DNA from: Pseudomonadota bacterium
GTDB taxonomy: Bacteria; Pseudomonadota; Alphaproteobacteria; Acetobacterales; Acetobacteraceae
NCBI GenBank assembly: GCA_021808205.1
Contig: JAKBCD010000080.1
Coordinates: 1 to 7,245, forward strand
Direction of reading: 5' to 3'
DNA: 7,245 bases
Position numbers and translations under genes: made by a program. Below the pieces are notes generated by a model, which saw nothing but the letters and a program-made list of their open reading frames with translations, did no database searches and had not been told where the DNA came from. Shown in pieces: positions 1 through 6,195 of this stretch; position 1 is the first letter of the stretch; each line of letters opens with the position of its first letter.

Positions 1-684
1 TCCGCCGGATTGTTTGGGGGGGGGGTGGGGCGGATTTTGGGGTTGCGCCTGCGCCTGTTGGGTGAATACGCCCGCCACAGGCCGACATTGTTCGTCGCCA
101 ACCATTGCAGTTGGCTGGATATTGTGGCGCTGGGCGCGGCGATGCCGGGCTGCTTCATCGCCAAGGCGGAGGTGGCGGGATGGCCGGGGATTGGGCTCAT
201 CGCCAAGCTGGGGCGGAGCGTCTTCGTTTCCCGTAACCGCGGTTCCGTGGCGCATGAGCAACGCTTGCTGGAGGCGCGGCTGGAACGAGGAGACAACTTC
301 ATCTTGTTTCCAGAGGGTACCACCTCAGACGGTAACCGGGTTCTGCCATTTGCTTCGGCCTTTTTCACCCTGGCTTTTGGTCCGGCGCGGCCTTGGGTGC
401 AGCCGGTGACGATTGTTTACGACGAGCTGGACGGTCAGCAGATCCGCCGTGGGGATCGTCCGGAGATCGCCTGGTACGGGGATATGGATCTGGCGCCGCA
501 TCTGGCGCGGCTGCTGCGCCGGCGCAGCGTGCGTGCCACCGTCCTGTTCGGCGAGCCGCTGCCGCCTGGCAGCTTTGCCAACCGCAAGGCGGCCTGTGCC
601 GCATTGGAGCGGCTGATAAGCCAGCACGCGGCGGCGTTGCGCCAGGGCCGAGCATTGCCTTACGCCAGTGCAGCCCAGCCTTGA
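1..684 (+). CDS. PlsC-family 1-acyl-glycerol-3-phosphate acyltransferase, 5' end cut off by the window
   Basis: This is a membrane-associated acyltransferase of the PlsC/LPLAT family, which moves an acyl chain onto a lyso-lipid, most often lysophosphatidic acid to give phosphatidic acid. The reading frame is open from base 1, so the gene probably begins upstream; about 227 residues are visible. A TTG at position 10 could serve as a start but has no ribosome binding site in view. Counting from base 1, the catalytic HX4D motif is NHCSWLD (His35, Asp40). The block IAKAEVAGWPGIGLIAKLG with a following SRNR fits motif II, and FPEGTTSDGNR (Glu105-Gly106-Thr107) is the substrate phosphate motif III. 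The exact substrate is not fixed by these motifs: a lyso-ornithine-lipid acyltransferase (OlsA type) is an equally possible role. It runs in the same direction as the oxidase genes, 128 bases upstream of them, and is probably a separate unit. The visible 5' end includes a run of ten G. Confidence 0.85.
   Translation, partial: SAGLFGGGVGRILGLRLRLLGEYARHRPTLFVANHCSWLDIVALGAAMPGCFIAKAEVAGWPGIGLIAKLGRSVFVSRNRGSVAHEQRLLEARLERGDNFILFPEGTTSDGNRVLPFASAFFTLAFGPARPWVQPVTIVYDELDGQQIRRGDRPEIAWYGDMDLAPHLARLLRRRSVRATVLFGEPLPPGSFANRKAACAALERLISQHAAALRQGRALPYASAAQP
16..42 (+). repeat. G-rich tract with a run of ten G inside the acyltransferase gene
   Basis: Bases 16-25 are ten consecutive G, followed by T, four G (27-30), C, GG (32-33), ATTTT and four G (39-42). 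The run encodes consecutive glycines close to the start of the visible reading frame. The spacing of G runs is compatible with a G-quadruplex on the + strand. Such a run is prone to replication slippage and also to sequencing length errors. Confidence 0.6.
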
Positions 685-726
685 ATGTGCCGCCCTGCCG
701 CAGTTTGATGCATTCCGGTATTTAGC

Positions 727-753
727 TTGATCTTGTCCCGCCCGGCTTATATT
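727..753 (+). promoter_or_regulatory. Possible sigma-70-like promoter of the cox cluster
   Basis: The 128-base gap between the acyltransferase and coxB is the only sizeable gap upstream of the oxidase genes. In it, TTGATC at 727-732 and TATATT at 748-753 resemble -35 and -10 boxes. The 15-base spacer is shorter than the preferred 17, so the match is weak. No clear operator was seen. The gap also shows no convincing terminator for the upstream gene. The call rests on motif likeness and position only. Confidence 0.3.
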
Positions 754-812
754 CCTGTGGCGCATAAGAACGGCTTGGAAATGGCCATGTTATTGAAGCG
801 AGACGCAGCATA

Positions 813-1727
813 ATGACGCGAAGAGATGGATCAGCCTTGAAGTTAGCGGGTATGCTGGCCTTGGCGGCGGCGCTGGCGGCGCATGGGCACCTGGCTTTTG
901 CCCAAAGCGTGACGCCAGACCCAACCGCTGCGGCCGATGGGTATGTGAACGCGCCGCATAATTGGCAGCTCTGGTTTCCTGCGGCGGGCAGCCCGATGCA
1001 GGCCAAAATCGACTGGCTGATGCAGTATGTGCTGTGGATTATGCTGGGCGTCGTGGGCTTCGTGGCCATCTTAATGGGCTATACGATGTGGCGTTTCCGC
1101 GCCGGGCGAAACCCGAAACCCAGCCAGACGACCCACAACACGTTGCTCGAGGTTATCTGGATCGCCGTGCCCTGCCTGATCCTGGTGGCGATCATCGTCC
1201 CGTCGATCAACCTGATCTATTATGAGGCGAATGACAGTGACCCGTACATGACCGTGACGGTGACCGGGCACCAATGGTACTGGGAATATAAATACGATTC
1301 GGTGCCAGGACTCGACTACACGAGCTATATGATCCCGGATAATGAGATCCAACCTGGCGAGATCCGCCGGCTTTCGGTGGACCACCCGATGGTGCTGCCG
1401 GTGGGCGAGAAAATCCGTTTTGTCATCACGAGTGCGGATGTGCTGCACGGGTTTTATCTGCCCTCGCTGGGCGTGCAGAAATACGCCATCCCCGGCACCA
1501 CGCTGACAAGCTGGACGACGATCACCAAGCCCGGCACCTATTATGGCCAGTGCAACCAGATCTGTGGCTTGGACCATGACGCCATGCCCATCGAGATCAA
1601 GGCTGTCCCACTCAATGATTACCTGGCCTGGACGAAGATCGCGCTCGCCAATTACACGGATAATACCGTTAGCCAGCCGCTCTCCTCGCCGATGCCCCGC
1701 AACCAGCTGGCCGACGCCACGCGCTGA
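813..1727 (+). CDS. coxB: Cytochrome c oxidase subunit II (CuA subunit)
   Basis: Subunit II (CtaC/CoxB) takes electrons from cytochrome c through its binuclear CuA centre and passes them to heme a in subunit I. The 304-residue product has a signal peptide (residues 1-30, cleavage likely after AFA), two membrane spans (about 69-91 and 112-134) and a periplasmic cupredoxin domain. The electron-entry aromatic motif GHQWYWEY is at 152-159. All CuA ligands are present: His212, Cys247, Cys251, His255 and Met258. Three things are odd. Gln249 sits between the cysteines (CNQIC) where nearly all family members have Glu, whose side chain holds the interface Mg/Mn. Tyr224 replaces the usual Asp of the DAIPGR segment, and Thr229 replaces its Arg. 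The ATG at 813 is preceded by only a weak ribosome binding site (GAAGCGAGA, 795-803). It is first in the cluster, 12 bases before coxA. The lack of a C-terminal heme domain argues against a caa3 type. Family assignment is certain; docking and metal content are inferred. Confidence 0.97.
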   Translation: MTRRDGSALKLAGMLALAAALAAHGHLAFAQSVTPDPTAAADGYVNAPHNWQLWFPAAGSPMQAKIDWLMQYVLWIMLGVVGFVAILMGYTMWRFRAGRNPKPSQTTHNTLLEVIWIAVPCLILVAIIVPSINLIYYEANDSDPYMTVTVTGHQWYWEYKYDSVPGLDYTSYMIPDNEIQPGEIRRLSVDHPMVLPVGEKIRFVITSADVLHGFYLPSLGVQKYAIPGTTLTSWTTITKPGTYYGQCNQICGLDHDAMPIEIKAVPLNDYLAWTKIALANYTDNTVSQPLSSPMPRNQLADATR

Positions 1728-1739
1728 GGAATTTTAAGA

Positions 1740-3338
1740 ATGTCCATTACCGCTGACGATCATGCCCTGCTCGATCATGGCTATCACAAGAAAAGCTTCG
1801 TCGCCCGATGGCTGATGAGCACCAACCATAAGGATATCGGCACGCTTTACATTACCATGGCCTTCATCGGCGCGTGCTTTGGCGGCACGCTCTCGATGAT
1901 TATGCGCCAGCAGCTGATGTATCCGCATAACGACATCATCACCAACGGCGACACCTGGAATGCGATCATCACTGCGCACGGGTTGATCATGATCTTCTGG
2001 TTCGTGATGCCGGCACTGATCGGCGGCATGGGCAACTGGTTCGTGCCGATGATGATTGGCGCGCCGGACATGGCCTTCCCGCGGCTGAATAATATGAGCT
2101 TCTGGTTCCTGGCCTGCGGGTTCATCTTCGTGCTGCTCGGGCTGTTCCTGGATTCGGGCACCGGGGCGGGATGGACGCTGTATCCGCCGCTCGACAACGC
2201 GCAATACTCCCCCGGCGTGGCGACGGATTTCTCGCTGTTCTCGCTGCATCTGGCGGGCATTTCCTCGCTGCTGGGCGCCATCAACTTCATAGCCACCATC
2301 CTGAACATGCGCGCCCCTGGTATGACCATGCACAAGATGCCGCTGTTCTGCTGGGCCATTCTGGTCACGGCCTTCCTGCTGCTGCTGGCGATTCCAGTGC
2401 TGGCCGGGGCGGTGACCATGCTGATCATGGACCGTAATTTCGGCACCTCGTTCTTCGAGCCTTCCGGCGGCGGTGATCCGGTGCTGTTCCAGCATCTGTT
2501 CTGGTTCTTTGGCCACCCGGAAGTCTATATCATGATTCTGCCGGCCTTTGGCATTATCAGCCACGTGGTCTCGACCTTCTCGAAGAAGCCGATCTTTGGT
2601 TATCTCGGCATGGCCTACGCCATGGTGATCATCGGCTTCGTCGGCTTCGTGGTCTGGGCGCATCATATGTTCGTCTCGGCTATTTCCACCGATTCCAGGA
2701 TCTATTTCGAGGTTGCGACACTGGTGATCGCGGTGCCGACAGGTATCAAGGTGTTTTCCTGGATCGCGACGATGTGGGGCGGCTCCATCGAATTCAAAAC
2801 GCCGATGCTCTGGGCAATTGGCTTTATTTTCTTGTTCGTGATCGGCGGTGCCACCGGTGTGGTGCTGGCCAATGCCGGACTGGATCAGGAACTGCATAAC
2901 GACTACTTCCTGATCGCGCATTTCCACTACGTGCTTTCCATGGGGGCGGCGTTCGCGATCTTCGCCGGGTTCTATTTCTGGATCGGCAAGATGAGCGGGC
3001 ATCAATACCCGGAATTCTGGGGCAAGGTGCATTTCTGGTCTTTCTTTATCGGCGTCAACCTTACCTTCTTCCCACAGCATTTTCTGGGCCTGGCCGGTAT
3101 GCCTCGCCGTTACCCGGATTATGCGGACGCCTTCGCGGGCTGGAATTACGTGTCCTCCATCGGCTCGATCATTTCGGGAGCCTCGACGCTGGTGTTCTTC
3201 TATGTGCTCTGGCGGGTGTTCACTTCGAAAGAGGTACTCGCTGACAATTACTGGGGCGAGGGGGCCACGACGCTGGAATGGGCCGTGCCGAGCCCGGCAC
3301 CGCACCATACGTTCGAAGATGTGCCGATTATCCGGTGA
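1740..3338 (+). CDS. coxA: Cytochrome c oxidase subunit I (heme a, heme a3-CuB)
   Basis: Subunit I (CtaD/CoxA) is the catalytic proton-pumping core that reduces oxygen to water. It has 532 residues and about 12 membrane spans, normal for alphaproteobacteria. Visible ligands are His80 and His396 for heme a, His394 for heme a3, and His259, His308 and His309 for CuB, with Tyr263 in HPEVY forming the usual His-Tyr crosslink. D-channel residues Asn99, Asp110, Asn117 and Glu261 and K-channel residues Thr334 and Lys337 are present, so this is an A1-type heme-copper oxidase. Arg456-Arg457 for the heme propionates are kept. The odd part is [11 protein letters not shown] at 386-396: the second Mg ligand, normally Asp right after His386 (Paracoccus His403-Asp404), is Asn387, and an Asp appears one place later. 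This stretch resembles the E. coli CyoB quinol oxidase version. A GAGGA ribosome binding site (1726-1730) overlaps the end of coxB and lies 9 bases before the ATG. Identity is certain; the effect of the Asn is inferred. Confidence 0.98.
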   Translation: MSITADDHALLDHGYHKKSFVARWLMSTNHKDIGTLYITMAFIGACFGGTLSMIMRQQLMYPHNDIITNGDTWNAIITAHGLIMIFWFVMPALIGGMGNWFVPMMIGAPDMAFPRLNNMSFWFLACGFIFVLLGLFLDSGTGAGWTLYPPLDNAQYSPGVATDFSLFSLHLAGISSLLGAINFIATILNMRAPGMTMHKMPLFCWAILVTAFLLLLAIPVLAGAVTMLIMDRNFGTSFFEPSGGGDPVLFQHLFWFFGHPEVYIMILPAFGIISHVVSTFSKKPIFGYLGMAYAMVIIGFVGFVVWAHHMFVSAISTDSRIYFEVATLVIAVPTGIKVFSWIATMWGGSIEFKTPMLWAIGFIFLFVIGGATGVVLANAGLDQELHNDYFLIAHFHYVLSMGAAFAIFAGFYFWIGKMSGHQYPEFWGKVHFWSFFIGVNLTFFPQHFLGLAGMPRRYPDYADAFAGWNYVSSIGSIISGASTLVFFYVLWRVFTSKEVLADNYWGEGATTLEWAVPSPAPHHTFEDVPIIR

Positions 3339-3344
3339 GAGGTT

Positions 3345-3350
3345 AAGGAG
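3345..3350 (+). promoter_or_regulatory. Strong Shine-Dalgarno that fixes a TTG start for ctaB
   Basis: AAGGAG lies five bases before the TTG at 3356. The next in-frame ATG is at 3377, 26 bases from the motif, which is too far. The ribosome binding site therefore argues for initiation at TTG. Confidence 0.75.
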
Positions 3351-3355
3351 AAGTC

Positions 3356-4291
3356 TTGTCCATCCGGGCTACTGAAATGCTGCGTGACACCATCTCCGCC
3401 CCACATCTGGGGGCGGAGCCGAGGGATTGGCTGGCATTACTGAAACCGCGTGTGGTTTCGCTGGTGGTGTTCACCGGTGCCACGGGGCTGGTCATTGCAC
3501 CTGGCCGTATCAACCCGCTCCTGGCGGCCATTGCCATCTTCTGCATCGCGCTCGGCGCCGGTGCGGCCGGGGCGATTAATATGTGGTACGACCGCGATAT
3601 CGACGCGATCATGCGCCGTACCACCTCGCGGCCGATCCCGGCGGGCAAGATCGAGGCAGGGGGCGCGCTGGGCTTTGGCATCGTGCTCGCGGTGATTTCC
3701 GTGGTGCTGCTGGCGATGGCGACGAATCTGTGCGCCGCCGCCGTGCTGGCCTTCTCCATTTTCTATTACGCCGTCATCTACACGATCTGGCTGAAGCGCC
3801 GCACGCCGCAGAATATTGTCATCGGCGGGGCGGCCGGAGCGTTTCCGGCGGTTATCGGCTGGGCCGCCGTCACCGGCCATATCGGGCTGCTGCCGGTGGT
3901 GTTGTTTCTGATCGTGTTTTTCTGGACACCGCCGCATTTCTGGTCGCTCTCGCTTTATGCCTCCACGGATTACGAAAAGGCCAGCGTGCCAATGCTGCCC
4001 GTGGTGAAGGGGGCGCGGCACACGCGCTGGAACGTGTTTGTCTACACGCTGATCCTGTTCCCGCTCGCACTCTCCCCCTGGTTTCTGGGGCTGGCCGGGC
4101 GGATTTACGGTGCTACGGCTTGCGTACTGGGAGCGGCTTTTCTCTACTTCGCCTGGGCCGTGCTGCGCGACGAGCAGGACGCAAAGGGTGTCAGCCTGAG
4201 CAAAGACCAACCAGCTCGCGCTGCCTTCAAATTCTCGATCTTGTATCTGTTCCTGCTCTTCGCCGCGATCGCGGTGGACCGGTTGGTATGA
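3356..4291 (+). CDS. ctaB: Heme O synthase (protoheme IX farnesyltransferase)
   Basis: CtaB (CyoE/Cox10 family, UbiA superfamily) attaches a farnesyl group to protoheme to make heme O, the precursor of the heme A used by the oxidase. The 311-residue polytopic membrane protein shows the first Asp-rich prenyl-diphosphate motif as NMWYDRDID (Asn75, Asp79, Asp83). The second conserved loop is YASTDYEKASVPMLP (Asp205), and WTPPHFWSLSL at about 190-200 is also typical of heme O synthases. The chosen start is TTG at 3356, with a well-placed AAGGAG; an ATG at 3377 would remove only seven residues. The gene starts 17 bases after coxA, and its TGA overlaps the ATG of the next gene (ATGA at 4288-4291), so coupled translation is likely. 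No heme A synthase (CtaA) gene is visible here; it must lie elsewhere if heme A is made. I see no missing key residues. Confidence 0.97.
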   Translation: MSIRATEMLRDTISAPHLGAEPRDWLALLKPRVVSLVVFTGATGLVIAPGRINPLLAAIAIFCIALGAGAAGAINMWYDRDIDAIMRRTTSRPIPAGKIEAGGALGFGIVLAVISVVLLAMATNLCAAAVLAFSIFYYAVIYTIWLKRRTPQNIVIGGAAGAFPAVIGWAAVTGHIGLLPVVLFLIVFFWTPPHFWSLSLYASTDYEKASVPMLPVVKGARHTRWNVFVYTLILFPLALSPWFLGLAGRIYGATACVLGAAFLYFAWAVLRDEQDAKGVSLSKDQPARAAFKFSILYLFLLFAAIAVDRLV

Positions 4292-4503
4292 TGACGACCG
4301 CACGGGATAAAAAGGATTACGCGAAGGACCCGATGCCGCGGGTCGAGATTACCGAGTCGCATTGGAGCGATGAGCAGAAGGCGGAGTTTCTGCGCCGCCG
4401 CCGGGCCCGCAACTTTCTGCTGCTGGCCGCTCTGGGTGGGTTCTGCCTGATTATTTACGTGATCGCGATGGTGAAGCTGCACGAATACGGGCAGATGTGG
4501 TGA
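4288..4503 (+). CDS. Small single-span CoxF/CtaF-like protein of the cox cluster
   Basis: This 71-residue protein has a polar N-terminal part (1-36), an arginine-rich stop (RRRRAR, 36-41) and one hydrophobic span (about 43-61), ending in HEYGQMW. The layout, with the basic cluster on the N-terminal side, predicts an inner-membrane protein with its N-terminus in the cytoplasm. Small proteins of this shape, with a conserved pattern of basic residues, RN and a span containing Tyr-Val, sit just after ctaB in many alphaproteobacterial cox operons and are called CoxF or CtaF; their function is poorly known. The start is the ATG at 4288 overlapping the ctaB stop as ATGA; a second ATG follows at once at 4291. 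It could alternatively be the leftover N-terminus of a Cox11 (CtaG), which also begins with a basic segment and one span, but the sequence after the span does not look like Cox11. Assignment is by position, size and layout rather than by a strong motif. Confidence 0.75.
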   Translation: MMTTARDKKDYAKDPMPRVEITESHWSDEQKAEFLRRRRARNFLLLAALGGFCLIIYVIAMVKLHEYGQMW

Positions 4504-4518
4504 CAATTGTGACTTACT

Positions 4519-4558
4519 GATGAGCGGTTGATCCGGGTTTCAGGTCGAACCGCTCATC
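4519..4558. repeat. Perfect 11-bp inverted repeat between the CoxF-like gene and coxC
   Basis: GATGAGCGGTT (4519-4529) is repeated in inverted form as AACCGCTCATC (4548-4558), with an 18-base loop between. Transcribed, it would form a stable hairpin 15 bases after the upstream stop codon. No T run follows, so it is not a textbook rho-independent terminator. It may instead be a partial attenuator, an mRNA processing or stability element, or a protein site. It divides the cluster into a ctaC-ctaD-ctaB-coxF part and a coxC-surf1-peptidase part. The sequence after it (4559-4600) has no clear promoter; TTCAAT/TAAAAG with a 17-base spacer is only a faint match. Confidence 0.65.
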
Positions 4559-4600
4559 TGTTCAATACAAAACGGGCTTAGGCTAAAAGCAACGCCGGCA

Positions 4601-4609
4601 AAGGGAGAG
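4601..4609 (+). promoter_or_regulatory. Ribosome binding site of coxC
   Basis: AAGGGAGAG lies just before the ATG at 4614, with six bases between GGGAG and the start. It is the best evidence for this coxC start, which has no overlapping upstream gene. Confidence 0.7.
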
Positions 4610-4613
4610 ATAG

Positions 4614-5465
4614 ATGAGCGGCACAGTTCATACCGCGACAGACCAGGTAAAGGGGACGGTTCCGCACCCGTACCATCTTGTTGACCCCAGCATCTGGCCG
4701 CTTTGCGGGGCCGCCGCGGCAATGGTGACCTTTGCCGGCATTATCCTGGCCGCGCATTTCCGCAATTTCATCGTGCTCGGTATCGGCCTGCTGTCGGATT
4801 TCAGCGTGATGTTCCTGTGGTGGCGCGATGTGATTCGTGAATCCCGCACGCCGGGCCTGCATAAAATCGTCACCCAGGTGGGCCTGCGCTATGGCATGGC
4901 GCTGTTCATCTCCTCAGAGGTGATGTTCTTCGTCTCCTTCTTCTGGAACTACTTCAACTATTTCTTTTTCCCGGGCAAAATGGGCACCGCCTTCGCGCCG
5001 GTTTGGCCGCCGCAGGGCATCACCACCATCGACCCCTTTGCGATTCCGCTGTTCAATACCATGGTGCTGCTGCTTTCGGGCACCACCATCACCTGGGCGC
5101 ACCACGCGCTGCTGGAAAACGACCAGAAGAATTTGGTGCGCGGGTTGGGGGTCACGATCATACTTGGCCTGATGTTCCTTTGCGGGCAGGCCTGGGAATA
5201 TACGCATTCGCCTTTCCCATTTTATCATGGCGGTATTTTCGCCTCCTCCTTCTTCATCGCCACCGGGTTTCACGGCCTGCACGTCATTATCGGCACGCTG
5301 TTCCTGATTGTATGTTTCTTCCGGGCGCGAGCAGGGCAATTCACGCCTTCGCGGCATTTCGGCTTCGAGGCCGCAGCCTGGTACTGGCATTTCGTCGACG
5401 TGGTGTGGCTGTTCCTGTTCGTATGCATCTATTACCTCGGCCGCAGCGCGATTACGGCTGGATGA
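4614..5465 (+). CDS. coxC: Cytochrome c oxidase subunit III
   Basis: Subunit III (CtaE/CoxC) carries no redox metal; it stabilises subunit I and helps proton uptake during sustained turnover. The 283-residue, seven-span product is of the usual length. Family blocks are SSEVMFFVSFFWNYFN (conserved Glu102), WPPQGI at 131-136, LLSGTTITWAHHALLE at about 153-168, ATGFHGLHVIIGT at about 216-228, and FGFEAAAWYWHFVDVVWLFL at about 249-268. It has its own good ribosome binding site and lies 110 bases after the CoxF-like gene, the largest gap inside the cluster. In many alphaproteobacteria the CuB-inserting factor CtaG/Cox11 is coded just before it; here that place is empty apart from an inverted repeat. 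The stop codon overlaps an out-of-frame ATGATG (5462-5467) that opens only a 20-codon frame. No residue of note is missing. Confidence 0.98.
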   Translation: MSGTVHTATDQVKGTVPHPYHLVDPSIWPLCGAAAAMVTFAGIILAAHFRNFIVLGIGLLSDFSVMFLWWRDVIRESRTPGLHKIVTQVGLRYGMALFISSEVMFFVSFFWNYFNYFFFPGKMGTAFAPVWPPQGITTIDPFAIPLFNTMVLLLSGTTITWAHHALLENDQKNLVRGLGVTIILGLMFLCGQAWEYTHSPFPFYHGGIFASSFFIATGFHGLHVIIGTLFLIVCFFRARAGQFTPSRHFGFEAAAWYWHFVDVVWLFLFVCIYYLGRSAITAG

Positions 5466-5511
5466 TGCGCCTGAGGATGGCTTGGGGGCCACGCAATGTG
5501 CAGAGCATGAT

Positions 5512-6195
5512 TTGCGCCGCCTGATTCTGCCGGGGGTAACCGCGCTCACGTTTTTCTGCCTGTTCATCGCGCTTGGCGTTTGGCAGTTACACCGGCTGAA
5601 GTGGAAGGAAGGCATTATCGCTGAAATCCGCGCGGCGCAGGTGGCAGCACCAGTGACGATGCCCGAAAAGCCAAGCCCGTTCGAGAAAGTGTTTGTCACC
5701 GGCACATGGGTGCCGGGAAAGGCAGCGCTTTACGGGCAGATTGTGCATGACACGCCTGATGGACCGGTCTCCGGCGGAGAGCTGATCATGCCCCTGCGCC
5801 GTACCGGCGGGCAGATTTTGCTTGTGGATTTGGGCTGGATGCAGGAATCCATGCCCGTGCCTCTGGCCAACCCGCCCGCCGCGCCCTCAGGCTATATTCA
5901 CGCCAGCATAGATCGCGATTTTTTCTCGCCCCCGGACGACCCCGCCAAGGGACATTATTACACGCTGGACCCGGCGGTGATCGGCAGGGGAATGGGACTT
6001 GAAAACGTAGCACCCTATATGCTTATCGCCATGGGACCAAAGCCGCCGCCTGGTAGCCCCCTGCCGCAACCCGCGCAGGATTTACCGACCCCGCCGAATA
6101 ACCATTATGGATATGCGCTCACCTGGTTCGGTTTTGCGGGCGTTCTGGTGTTCGAGTTCATCTTTATCGCCCGAAAAAGGCTGCTGAGCCCATGA
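5512..6195 (+). CDS. surf1: Surf1-family oxidase assembly protein (Shy1), probable TTG start
   Basis: Surf1 is an inner-membrane factor that helps deliver heme A to subunit I during oxidase assembly. From TTG at 5512 the product is 227 residues, typical for bacteria. It opens with a basic RR, a first span (about 5-22) and the family motif LGVWQLHRLKWKEG (21-34). A periplasmic domain follows, containing VTGTW (62-66) and LLVDLGWM (103-110). It ends with NNHYGYALTWFGFAG (196-210) and a second span; His198 matches the conserved histidine linked to heme binding in Paracoccus Surf1. The central motif is usually NRGW, so DLGW is a deviation. No in-frame ATG lies between the coxC stop and this point. 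TTG at 5512 fits the usual short N-terminus and has AGAG six bases upstream; TTG at 5482 is an alternative, and an ATG at 5308 would lie deep inside coxC. Its stop overlaps the next gene's ATG (ATGA, 6192-6195). Confidence 0.9.
   Translation: MRRLILPGVTALTFFCLFIALGVWQLHRLKWKEGIIAEIRAAQVAAPVTMPEKPSPFEKVFVTGTWVPGKAALYGQIVHDTPDGPVSGGELIMPLRRTGGQILLVDLGWMQESMPVPLANPPAAPSGYIHASIDRDFFSPPDDPAKGHYYTLDPAVIGRGMGLENVAPYMLIAMGPKPPPGSPLPQPAQDLPTPPNNHYGYALTWFGFAGVLVFEFIFIARKRLLSP

Noticed and set aside
1734..3308. A 524-codon open frame on the - strand covering all of coxA
   Set aside because: It is the complement of a highly conserved membrane protein gene. The product is a low-complexity His/Arg/Glu/Asp-rich string, as expected from antisense of hydrophobic GC-rich codons, with no recognisable domain.
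3583..4287. A + strand open frame inside ctaB that runs in frame into the CoxF-like gene
   Set aside because: It is only a fortuitous open frame upstream of the real ATG at 4288. The part before that encodes an arginine-rich sequence overlapping a certain gene in another frame.
3437..4303. A long - strand open frame across ctaB
   Set aside because: It has the same polar, repetitive composition as other antisense shadows of membrane genes, and the + strand gene is certain.
4288..4503. A truncated Cox11 (CtaG) pseudogene
   Set aside because: Although it has a basic segment and a span like Cox11, its sequence after the span does not match Cox11 and the frame ends cleanly. The CoxF-like reading fits size and position better.
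4519..4558. The inverted repeat as a classical rho-independent terminator ending the operon
   Set aside because: No T run follows on either strand, and coxC, an essential partner subunit, lies directly downstream in the same direction.
5308..5511. An ATG at 5308 as the start of Surf1
   Set aside because: It would give a 68-residue extension lying largely inside coxC, with no family similarity. The Surf1 N-terminus normally starts just before the RR and first span.
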